NCBI GenBank assembly: GCA_958403395.1
Contig: CATXXF010000036.1
Span: 1 to 19,212, forward strand
Length of the DNA stretch: 19,212 bases
From: an uncultured Collinsella sp.
GTDB taxonomy: Bacteria > Actinomycetota > Coriobacteriia > Coriobacteriales > Coriobacteriaceae
Direction of reading: 5' to 3'
The notes below the pieces were generated by a model, which had not been told where the DNA came from, searched no databases, and saw only the letters and a list, made by a program, of their open reading frames with translations. The translations under genes and the position numbers were made by a program. Shown here piece after piece: positions 1-7,684 of the stretch. Every line of letters starts with the position of its first letter. Positions within the stretch are counted from its first letter, which is position 1.

Positions 1-54
1 ACATCGGACTCCCTCCTGGACCCGAATTGGGTCCGAGATTTTGTCCGAGGTCCC
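1..54. repeat. Nested inverted repeats at window edge
   Basis: GGACCC (18-23) and GGGTCC (29-34) form a perfect 6-bp hairpin with a 5-nt loop. It is enclosed by TCGGAC (4-9) and GTCCGA (43-48). The inner part shares AATTGGGTCCG with the loop and descending arm of the clpB terminator (11511-11520), so this may be the terminator of a gene left of the window. No good T-tract follows, only ATTTTG. No coding region is supported here. The role is uncertain. Confidence 0.4.
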
Positions 55-158
55 CTGCGACCCGGTATCAGCTCTCAAAACGGGATACGGTTTCCGGTTG
101 AGCCTTCAGACGGAAACTGCGACCCGGAATCCACGCTCAAACCGGGATGAGCTTTCCG
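55..158. repeat. Pair of 42-bp imperfect direct repeats
   Basis: Copies at 55-96 and 117-158 are the same length and agree at 34 of 42 positions by eye. Both begin CTGCGACCCGG and end TTTCCG. They are separated by a 20-bp spacer. GTTTCCG (90-96) and CGGAAAC (111-117) also make a 7-bp inverted repeat across that spacer. No open reading frame is supported. Possible roles are a binding-site array upstream of dnaK or a degenerate intergenic repeat family; the sequence does not decide. Confidence 0.55.
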
Positions 159-222
159 CAAGACGGCCCCCAGGCACCCCCGGACGTAAACCTCAGCCAT
201 CTCTACATAGATCTCGATAGAT

Positions 223-281
223 TTGCCGAGAACTCAAACAGTGCGTCTACCTGCGTATTTGCGAACCTAAACTCTCGGCAA
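223..281. promoter_or_regulatory. 9-bp inverted repeat upstream of the dnaK promoter
   Basis: TTGCCGAGA (223-231) and TCTCGGCAA (273-281) are perfect reverse complements separated by 41 nt. The right arm ends just before the candidate HspR operator. The long spacer argues against a terminator. It could be a distal operator pair or a foldback in an upstream transcript. No function is assigned. Confidence 0.4.
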
Positions 282-288
282 TAAGAAA

Positions 289-320
289 TCTTATATGAAT
301 TGACTTAGATTTTGTATATT
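289..320 (+). promoter_or_regulatory. Candidate HspR operator and promoter of dnaK
   Basis: TCTTATA (289-295), seven bases, then ACTTAGA (303-309), followed by a -10-like TATATT (315-320). The same two half-sites with the same spacing lie before clpB (8709-8729). The exact shared blocks are ATCTTATAT, five variable bases, then GACTTAGATTT. The 7-N7-7 layout is that of the actinobacterial HAIR element (CTTGAGT-N7-ACTCAAG) bound by HspR, but the half-site sequence differs. No convincing -35 box is visible. HspR is encoded at the end of this cluster, so autoregulation is the simplest reading; binding itself is inferred. Confidence 0.6.
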
Positions 321-365
321 CCGGCCCATAAGGGGATACACTACATCCTGAAAGACAAGCCGAAA

Positions 366-393
366 CACCGCTCGGCAGACCGCCGAGTCGGTG
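366..393 (+). other. 5'UTR hairpin of the dnaK transcript
   Basis: CACCG+CTCGGC (366-376) pairs with GCCGAG (382-387) and CGGTG (389-393) around a loop AGACC, with T388 as a single bulge. It lies between the proposed promoter and the ribosome-binding purine run (about 403-413). If transcription starts near 327, the leader is about 95 nt and this hairpin is its main structure. It may stabilise the mRNA or tune translation. Confidence 0.5.
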
Positions 394-421
394 CAAACGC
401 ACAAGAGAGAGGGAATTTCTA

Positions 422-2314
<1,893 letters not shown>

Positions 2315-2316
2315 TC

Positions 2317-3159
2317 ATGTCCGCCCGTAAAGCTCGCACGGAGGCGGCCGCCGCTGGCGCCGCCCCCGTTGACTCTGAGGAGAAGGACGTGAAGATTCCC
2401 GTAGAGGCCGTCGACGATACCGAGGCCAACGAGGCCCCGGGCGCCGAGGCTGCCGAGAACCAGGTAGAGGATTCCAACAAGGAGGCGACGATGACCGAGG
2501 ACGAGATGGTGGAAGCCGCTATCCGCGCCGGTGAGGAAGCCGCCGACAACGACTTTAAGCTCAAGTTCGAGCAGGCCCAAAAGGAGCTCGCCGACGTGCG
2601 CAATGAGCTCGATGCTGCGGCAGAGGCTCAGAAGGCCGCCGAGGACAAGGCAAAGGACGCCACTGAGCGTACCGCCCGTCTTCAGGCCGACTGGGAGAAC
2701 TTCCGTCGCCGCACCGCCAATGAGCGTATCGCCGAGCGCGAGCGCGCGACCGAGAAGCTCGTCACCGCGCTGCTGCCGGTGGTCGACGATATCGAGCGTG
2801 CGATCGACCATGCCCGCAGCCAGGAGCTTGCCGACGACTTTAAGCAGTTCGTCGACGGCGTCGACGCGGTGCATGCCAAGCTGCTCGATGTGTTTGCGCA
2901 CGAGGGCGTTGAGCCCATCGACCCCAAGGGCGAGGCGTTCGATCCGCTCGAGCACCAGGCCGTGGGTCGCGTCGAGGACGCGTCGCAGTACGACGAGACC
3001 GTCAACGACGTGTACCAGAAGGGCTACCGCATGGCGGATCGCATCCTGCGTTCCGCGATGGTGACGGTGACCTACGGTGGCGAGAAGCGCCCCGCACCGG
3101 AGCCCGAAGCGGCGCCCGAGGATGCTGCGGCCGATACGGCCGAGAGCACCGAGGAGTAA
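2317..3159 (+). CDS. grpE: Nucleotide exchange factor GrpE
   Basis: Dimeric cochaperone that opens the DnaK nucleotide cleft so that ADP leaves. The 280-aa reading frame has a long acidic, low-complexity N-terminus (about 1-75). A coiled-coil-prone helix follows (about 80-125, rich in A, E, K, Q). The C-terminal beta domain ends with the family signature around residues 232-251, YQKGYRMADRILRSAMVTV. It starts 2 nt after the dnaK stop, which suggests translational coupling. A second in-frame ATG at 2491 has a near-perfect Shine-Dalgarno AAGGAGG (2479-2485) five bases upstream and would give 222 aa, nearer the usual GrpE length of about 180-220. The 2317 ATG has only a weak purine run inside the dnaK tail. 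The function is certain; the start is not. Both starts may be used. Confidence 0.97.
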   Translation: MSARKARTEAAAAGAAPVDSEEKDVKIPVEAVDDTEANEAPGAEAAENQVEDSNKEATMTEDEMVEAAIRAGEEAADNDFKLKFEQAQKELADVRNELDAAAEAQKAAEDKAKDATERTARLQADWENFRRRTANERIAERERATEKLVTALLPVVDDIERAIDHARSQELADDFKQFVDGVDAVHAKLLDVFAHEGVEPIDPKGEAFDPLEHQAVGRVEDASQYDETVNDVYQKGYRMADRILRSAMVTVTYGGEKRPAPEPEAAPEDAAADTAESTEE

Positions 3160-3162
3160 TTG

Positions 3163-3197
3163 AGAAGGGCCCCGGGGCAACACCCGGGGCCCTTTCT
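3163..3197 (+). terminator. Strong hairpin terminator or attenuator between grpE and the J-protein gene
   Basis: AAGGGCCCCGGG (3165-3176) pairs perfectly with CCCGGGGCCCTT (3183-3194) around loop GCAACA, followed by TTTCT. It starts four bases after the grpE stop. The U-tract is short but the stem is very stable. It would reduce read-through from dnaK-grpE into the downstream J-protein and hspR, setting a high chaperone to low regulator ratio. No clear new promoter is seen in 3198-3260. Confidence 0.75.
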
Positions 3198-3267
3198 GGC
3201 CTAGTGCCATATGAAAGCATGGGCCGTCGTCTGCATGGGCGGCGGACGTAACAGGAGAGGAGCTACG

Positions 3268-4233
3268 ATGGCTGCAGGCAAAACCTTCTATGACATCCTG
3301 GGCGTATCCAAGAGCGCCTCCGACAAAGAGATCAAGAGCGCGTTTCGCAAGCTCGCGCAAAAATATCACCCCGATGCCGGCGGCGATGAGGCCAAGTTCA
3401 AGGAGATCAGCGAGGCCTACGAGACGCTTTCGGACGAGAAGAAGCGCAAAGAGTACGACCAGATGCTCATGTTTGGCGGCATGCCGGGCGCGGGCGGCGC
3501 GTATAGCGGTGGCTACGGAGCCAGTGCCGGCGCGAGCGGCTGGGGCGATATCTTCGACAGCATCTTTAGCGGTAATGGCGCCTGGGGCAGCGATTGGGGC
3601 TCGGGCTTTGCCGGGGCTGCAGGCACTGCCGGTGCCGGCGCGGGTCGCAGCCGCGCGCGCAAGGGCGGCGACTTGTCGCTGACCGTCGATGTGACGGCTG
3701 AGGACGCGTTTCGCGGCGTGACGCACAAGGTCACCTATCGCATTCCCTCGACGGGCGAGCAGCAGACCATTACGGTCTCGGTGCCTGCAGGCGCGGTCGA
3801 CGGCGGCAAGCTGCGTTATAAACGTCGCGGCGAGTATGGCGTTGCCGGTGGCGAGCGCGGCGACCTGGTCGTAACCACGCACGTGGAGGAGCATCCGCTG
3901 TTTAAGCGCAAGGGTGCCGACGTGACCATGGAGGTACCGGTCTCGGTCTACGAGGCGGCGCTCGGCTGCACGGTGGATGTGCCCACGCCCGGCGGCGCGA
4001 CGGTTCGTCTGAAGGTGCCCGCTGGCACCCAGACGGGCAAGAAGTTCCGCTTTAAGGAGATGGGTGCGCCCGACGTTAAGCACCGTGGCCGCACAGGCGC
4101 GCTGCTCGTCGAAATCAAGGTACAGGTCCCCACGAACCTGTCCGATGACGAGCGCGATGCCATGACCAGGCTGCGCGAGGCCGACACGCGCGATTATCGC
4201 GAGAAGGTTAACCGTTACAAGGCGACGTACTAG
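3268..4233 (+). CDS. dnaJ: DnaJ-family J-protein, class B (no zinc finger)
   Basis: Cochaperone that delivers substrates to DnaK and stimulates its ATPase. The product is 321 aa from ATG 3268, chosen because AGGAGAGGAG (3252-3261) lies just upstream and the J-domain begins at once (KTFYDILGVSKSASDKEIKS). The longer frame from 3211 only adds an unconserved stretch. The J-domain covers residues 5-70 with HPD at 34-36. A Gly/Phe-rich linker (about 72-130) with GWGDIFDSIFSG follows, then two beta-barrel C-terminal domains (about 135-310). The CxxCxGxG zinc-finger repeats of classical DnaJ are absent, so this is CbpA/DnaJ2-like. It lies downstream of a terminator-like hairpin after grpE and 72 nt before hspR. 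A classical zinc-finger DnaJ is probably encoded elsewhere in the genome; that is an inference. Confidence 0.93.
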   Translation: MAAGKTFYDILGVSKSASDKEIKSAFRKLAQKYHPDAGGDEAKFKEISEAYETLSDEKKRKEYDQMLMFGGMPGAGGAYSGGYGASAGASGWGDIFDSIFSGNGAWGSDWGSGFAGAAGTAGAGAGRSRARKGGDLSLTVDVTAEDAFRGVTHKVTYRIPSTGEQQTITVSVPAGAVDGGKLRYKRRGEYGVAGGERGDLVVTTHVEEHPLFKRKGADVTMEVPVSVYEAALGCTVDVPTPGGATVRLKVPAGTQTGKKFRFKEMGAPDVKHRGRTGALLVEIKVQVPTNLSDDERDAMTRLREADTRDYREKVNRYKATY

Positions 4234-4305
4234 GGCGGTCGTGGCGCACACCCGCGCCCGCGGGCTTATGATGGACGATAACGAGACGGAAAGGGGTCAG
4301 GTAGC

Positions 4306-4722
4306 ATGGCCGAGGACAATAGGAATAAACCGCTGTACATGATCAGCGTGGCGGCCGAGTTGACCGGCATGCATCCGCAGACTCTGCGCGTCTACGAGTC
4401 CAAGGGCCTGGTGAACCCCCAGCGCTCGGGCGGCAACACGCGTCTGTATTCGCGTGCCGATATCGAGCGCCTGGAGCTCATCAACCAGCTGACCGACGAG
4501 GGCATCAACCTTGCCGGCGTGGTGCGCATCCTCGATATGAAGGAGCGTGCCGAGGAGCGCGAGCGCGAGAACGAAAAGCTTCGCGCCCGCGTGCGCCAGC
4601 TCGAGGACGAGCTGCACGAGTACAAGATGCAGAAGAAGATCACCGCCCTGGCCCCGCGCGACGGCTCAGTCAACCCCGAGCAAGTCATGCGCAAACTTTT
4701 GGGCGCCGGCGGGGATTTGTAG
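4306..4722 (+). CDS. hspR: MerR-family heat-shock repressor HspR
   Basis: Transcriptional repressor of chaperone genes. In studied actinobacteria it binds HAIR operators and needs DnaK as co-repressor. The 138-aa protein has a MerR winged helix-turn-helix: YMISVAAELTGMHPQTLRVY (11-30) holds the recognition helix, and the wing region has SGGNTRLYSRADIERL (41-56). A charged coiled-coil (about 77-112, KERAEERERENEKLRARVRQ) serves dimerisation. The C-terminal tail is short and no effector-binding domain is present, as expected for HspR rather than a drug-sensing MerR. Position at the end of the dnaK-grpE-dnaJ cluster is the classic actinobacterial arrangement. A GGGG-containing purine run lies about 10 nt before ATG 4306. 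Probable targets in this window are the matching motifs at 289-309 and 8709-8729. Confidence 0.95.
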   Translation: MAEDNRNKPLYMISVAAELTGMHPQTLRVYESKGLVNPQRSGGNTRLYSRADIERLELINQLTDEGINLAGVVRILDMKERAEERERENEKLRARVRQLEDELHEYKMQKKITALAPRDGSVNPEQVMRKLLGAGGDL

Positions 4723-4749
4723 TTACGCGGTTTTACCAAACCGCGTAAC
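4722..4749. terminator. Hairpin overlapping the hspR stop codon, no U-tract
   Basis: GTTACGCGGTTT (4722-4733) pairs perfectly with AAACCGCGTAAC (4738-4749) around TACC. The first base is the last base of the hspR stop codon. No T-run follows on the plus strand, so as a terminator it would be of the U-less kind. It could instead protect the 3' end of the mRNA. The second, better terminator follows at 4792. Confidence 0.55.
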
Positions 4750-4769
4750 GGGCCGACGCTGCGCGCCGC

Positions 4770-4855
4770 CCAGAGCGACAATTTGTCATTCAAAAGGCAA
4801 GGCATGACCAGAAGGTCTATGCCTTGCCTTTTCCATGCCAACTTGTTCGCTCTGG
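4770..4855. terminator. Terminator nested in a larger inverted repeat, end of the heat-shock cluster
   Basis: AAAAGGCAAGGCAT (4792-4805) pairs perfectly with ATGCCTTGCCTTTT (4819-4832). The loop carries a further GACC/GGTC pairing (4806-4809 with 4814-4817). Flanking A and T runs make it usable from both sides. It is enclosed by CCAGAGCGA (4770-4778) and TCGCTCTGG (4847-4855), with imperfect complementarity continuing outward through GC-rich sequence. The outer arms are more than a terminator needs and suggest a palindromic repeat unit around it. Confidence 0.75.
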
Positions 4856-4913
4856 ACGCCGCTCGCTGTCCGTCCTCTGCCTGCGGCGTTGCCTTGCTCC
4901 GGATACGGTAGGG

Positions 4914-4942
4914 TAGTCATTGGGGACGTTCTTAAATGACTA
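4914..4942. repeat. Short palindromic element with GGGGAC loop
   Basis: TAGTCATT (4914-4921) and AATGACTA (4935-4942) are perfect inverse arms around GGGGACGTTCTTA. The GGGGAC start of the loop recalls the loop of the palindromes at 7596 and 8455. An ATG inside the right arm (4936) opens a frame into the hydratase, but that is not a credible start. The element is most likely a REP-like repeat in the hydratase leader. The stretch 4843-4913 has no other visible feature. Confidence 0.5.
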
Positions 4943-4997
4943 GTCGAAAGGGACACTCTTGCACCAAATCTGCCGGCCCTCGCCGGGTTCGTACCTT

Positions 4998-5110
4998 ACT
5001 TTACCGAGATAAAGTGAACGCGCAGATTCGTAACCCACTTGCAGCCGTTCTATGGCACGATATTGAACGAATGTATGCTATGCGCCCAAATCTTTTGGGC
5101 AGAGTGGGAG
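4998..5110 (+). promoter_or_regulatory. Leader of the hydratase gene with two small hairpins
   Basis: ACTTTA/TAAAGT (4998-5003 with 5010-5015) and GCCCAAA/TTTGGGC (5084-5090 with 5094-5100) are perfect inverted repeats. The second ends six bases before the GGGAG (5106-5110) that serves the ATG at 5116, so it may affect ribosome access. The region is locally AT-rich, as expected near a promoter, but no -35/-10 pair with good spacing stands out. No known riboswitch was recognised. Confidence 0.4.
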
Positions 5111-5115
5111 ACAGT

Positions 5116-7416
5116 ATGGTCAAGCTGTACGAGGACGGCATCTACCTGCGCGGCGGCAGCGAGGTTGTGCCTGCGGCCGAGGCTGCCGAGCGCGGTATTA
5201 CGCAGACGCCCGAGGATGCCAAGCGTGGCACCATCGCGTATTCGATCCTTCAGGCACACAATACGTCCGGCAACCCTGAGGCGCTCAAGATTCGCTTCGA
5301 TGCCATGGCGAGCCACGACATCACCTTTGTCGGCATCATCCAGACGGCGCGCGCCTCGGGCATGGAGCAGTTCCCGCTGCCTTACGTGCTCACCAACTGC
5401 CATAACTCGCTGTGCGCCGTGGGCGGCACCATCAACGAGGACGACCACGTCTTTGGCCTTTCCGCGGCCAAGAAGTACGGCGGCATCTTCGTCCCGCCGC
5501 ACATCGCCGTCATCCACTCCTTTATGCGTGAGAACTTCGCCGGTTGCGGCAAGATGATCTTGGGTTCCGACTCGCACACCCGCTACGGCGCCCTGGGCAC
5601 CATGGCCGTGGGCGAGGGCGGCGGCGAGTTGGCCAAACAGCTGCTGCGCGACACCTACGACGTTGCCTATCCCGGCGTCGTCGCCATCTACCTCACGGGC
5701 GCCCCACGCCCCGGCGTCGGTCCGCACGATGTGGCGCTCGCCATCATCCGCGCCGTCTTTGCCAAGGGCTACGTCAAGAACAAGGTCATGGAGTTTGTGG
5801 GCCCCGGCATCGCGAGTATGACGACCGACTACCGCAACGGCGTCGACGTCATGACCACCGAGACCACCTGCCTTTCCTCCATTTGGGCAACTGACGAGGA
5901 CACACACGCGTTTTTGACCATGCACGGCCGCGGCGACGACTACCGCGAGCTCAAGCCCGCCGATGTTGCCTACTACGACGGTTGCGTCGAAGTCGATCTG
6001 TCGAGTATCAAGCCCATGATCGCGCTGCCGTTCCATCCTTCTAACGGCTTTGAGATCGACGAGCTCAACGAGAACCTCGAGGACATCCTGCATGAGGTGG
6101 AGCTCGAGGCCGCCAAGATCGGCGAGGGCAAGACGCACTTTAGCCTGCTCGACAAGATCGTCGACGGCAAGCTGCACGTGCAGCAGGGCGTTATCGCCGG
6201 CTGCTCGGGCGGCAACTACGACTCCGTGGTCCAGGCTGCCCGCGTGCTCAAGGGCGCCAACACCGGCTGCGGCGAGTTTTCGCTGTCGGTCTATCCCACA
6301 AGCCAGCCCGTGGCGCTCGAGCTCACGCGCCGTGGCTACATCTACGACCTTATGGAGGCCGGCGCGATCGTGCGCACGGCGTTTTGCGGCCCGTGCTTCG
6401 GCGCCGGCGACACGCCTGCCAACAACGGCCTTTCGATCCGCCACACCACGCGCAACTTCCCCAATCGCGAGGGTTCCAAGCCGGGCAACGGTCAGCTGAG
6501 CGCCGTGGCCCTGATGGACGCCCGCTCCATTGCGGCGACGGCTGCCAACGGCGGCGTCCTGACGCCGGCGACCGACCTGCCCGAGGAGACTTGGGACGAG
6601 GCCTGCGAGTACACCTTTGACGACGCGCCGTACAAGAAGCGCGTGTACTGGGGCTTTGGCAAGGCTGAGCCGGCCGACGAGCTGGTCGAGGGCCCCAACA
6701 TCAAGCCGTGGCCCGCGATGGAGCCTCTCGGCGACGACATCCTGCTCAAGGTGTGCTCCAAGATCATGGACCCGGTCACCACGACCGACGAGCTCATTCC
6801 CTCGGGCGAGACGAGCTCCTTCCGCTCCAACCCGCTGGGTCTGGCCGAGTTTACGCTCAGCCGTCGCGACCCTGCCTACGTGGGCCGCTCCAAGGAGGTC
6901 GACGCGGTGGAAAAGCGCCGCGTTGCCGGCGAGGCAGCGGGCGACCTGGCGGCACTCGATGCCGAGCTTGCCAGCGTGTTTGAGGCGCTGACCGGCGCGG
7001 GTGTCGCGGCCGATGCCAAGGCGACTGAGTACGGCTCCATGCTCTATGCCAAGAAGCCCGGTGACGGTTCTGCCCGCGAGCAGGCCGCGAGCTGCCAGCG
7101 CGTAATTGGCGGCCTGGCCAACATCGTCCACGAGTACGCCACCAAGCGCTATCGCTCCAACGTGATGAACTGGGGTATGGTGCCCTTCCAGATGGAGGCC
7201 GAGCCCAGCTTTGAGGTGGGCGACTACGTCTTTGTGCCGGGTATCCGCGCCGCGCTCGACGGCGACCTGAAGGACATCGCCGCTTACGTGGTTCGCGCCG
7301 ATGGTGCGGTCGAGCAGATTGAGCTCTACATTGCCGATATGACGGCAGAGGAGCGTGCCATCGTCAAGGCCGGCTGCCTGATCAACTACAACAAGTTCAA
7401 GGCCGCTGCCGATTAA
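5116..7416 (+). CDS. Aconitase-superfamily hydratase, YbhJ-like
   Basis: Probable [4Fe-4S] hydro-lyase of the aconitase superfamily; the substrate is unknown. The 766-aa product from ATG 5116 (GGGAG six bases upstream) starts MVKLYEDGIYLRGGSEVVPA. Family marks are GSDSHT at 150-155, the three predicted cluster ligands C363 (AGCSGGNYDS) and C424/C427 (FCGPCFGAGD), RNFPNREGSKPGN shortly after, and a C-terminal swivel domain with DELIPSGETSSFRSNP and GDGSAREQAASCQRVIGG. Length and layout resemble E. coli YbhJ (uncharacterised, about 750 aa) more than AcnA or AcnB. The substrate-contacting segments differ from canonical aconitase, so citrate/isocitrate should not be assumed. It follows the heat-shock cluster but is separated from it by terminators and a 393-bp gap, so it is likely an independent unit. 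A longer frame from 4936 exists but starts inside a palindromic repeat and adds no recognisable homology. Confidence 0.88.
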   Translation: MVKLYEDGIYLRGGSEVVPAAEAAERGITQTPEDAKRGTIAYSILQAHNTSGNPEALKIRFDAMASHDITFVGIIQTARASGMEQFPLPYVLTNCHNSLCAVGGTINEDDHVFGLSAAKKYGGIFVPPHIAVIHSFMRENFAGCGKMILGSDSHTRYGALGTMAVGEGGGELAKQLLRDTYDVAYPGVVAIYLTGAPRPGVGPHDVALAIIRAVFAKGYVKNKVMEFVGPGIASMTTDYRNGVDVMTTETTCLSSIWATDEDTHAFLTMHGRGDDYRELKPADVAYYDGCVEVDLSSIKPMIALPFHPSNGFEIDELNENLEDILHEVELEAAKIGEGKTHFSLLDKIVDGKLHVQQGVIAGCSGGNYDSVVQAARVLKGANTGCGEFSLSVYPTSQPVALELTRRGYIYDLMEAGAIVRTAFCGPCFGAGDTPANNGLSIRHTTRNFPNREGSKPGNGQLSAVALMDARSIAATAANGGVLTPATDLPEETWDEACEYTFDDAPYKKRVYWGFGKAEPADELVEGPNIKPWPAMEPLGDDILLKVCSKIMDPVTTTDELIPSGETSSFRSNPLGLAEFTLSRRDPAYVGRSKEVDAVEKRRVAGEAAGDLAALDAELASVFEALTGAGVAADAKATEYGSMLYAKKPGDGSAREQAASCQRVIGGLANIVHEYATKRYRSNVMNWGMVPFQMEAEPSFEVGDYVFVPGIRAALDGDLKDIAAYVVRADGAVEQIELYIADMTAEERAIVKAGCLINYNKFKAAAD

Positions 7417-7439
7417 CTCTGCTGTACGCCCCGGCCACA

Positions 7440-7487
7440 CCTTTCCCTCGTGCTCATGCGCTTCGCGAGGGTCGCGTTCGGGAAAGG
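7440..7487 (+). other. Hairpin region after the hydratase gene
   Basis: CCTTTCCC (7440-7447) and GGGAAAGG (7480-7487) are perfect inverse arms. Inside, CCCTCG (7445-7450) can pair with CGAGGG (7466-7471), and CGCGA/TCGCG (7465-7477) makes another small foldback. The pairings compete, so alternative structures are possible. It lies 23 nt after the stop. It may be a 3' mRNA stabiliser; the clearer terminator is at 7558. Confidence 0.4.
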
Positions 7488-7557
7488 GTAAGCCCCGGGC
7501 TACATTTCTGCGTTCTCGTTGGGTCTTGAGGGACGCTAATAAATAGACTTGCTTGAT

Positions 7558-7588
7558 GCCGCCTCTGTTAATGGGGCGGCTTCTTTTT
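7558..7588 (+). terminator. Rho-independent terminator of the hydratase gene
   Basis: GCCGCC (7558-7563) pairs with GGCGGC (7575-7580), extended by two wobble or GC pairs. It is followed by TTCTTTTT (7581-7588). Orientation fits the plus-strand hydratase gene 140 nt upstream. Confidence 0.8.
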
Positions 7589-7595
7589 GTCGAAA

Positions 7596-7630
7596 ACCAC
7601 CACAAAGGGGACAGGCACCTTTGTGGTGGT
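7596..7630. repeat. Palindromic repeat, family 1, copy 1
   Basis: ACCACCACAAAGG (7596-7608) and CCTTTGTGGTGGT (7618-7630) form a perfect 13-bp stem around GGACAGGCA. The central 19 bases (7604-7622) occur again, reverse-complemented, at 8472-8490. The outer stem differs there by a paired change (A-T to G-C), so complementarity is kept. It lies eight bases after the hydratase terminator. Such elements resemble REP sequences moved by Y1-type (RAYT) transposases, but no transposase gene is in the window. Confidence 0.75.
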
Positions 7631-7684
7631 GGGGAACGAGCTCGATGTTGTTGTGATTGTTGAGCGGTATGTTAATGAGCGTCT

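Noticed and set aside
55..158. CRISPR array
   Set aside because: Only two degenerate copies, unequal internal conservation and no cas genes nearby.
3211..3267. 19-residue N-terminal extension of the J-protein
   Set aside because: J-domains start close to the N-terminus and the strong AGGAGAGGAG is just before 3268.
4936..5115. Extended N-terminus of the hydratase
   Set aside because: The start lies in a palindromic repeat arm, the added 60 residues resemble no family segment, and a proper ribosome-binding site precedes 5116.
5116..7416. Canonical aconitase acnA in the heat-shock operon
   Set aside because: The sequence is YbhJ-like outside the core motifs, and two hairpin terminators and a 393-bp gap separate it from hspR.
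5050..7605. 851-aa minus-strand frame opposite the hydratase
   Set aside because: Shadow frame; the plus strand has intact cluster cysteines and family motifs throughout.
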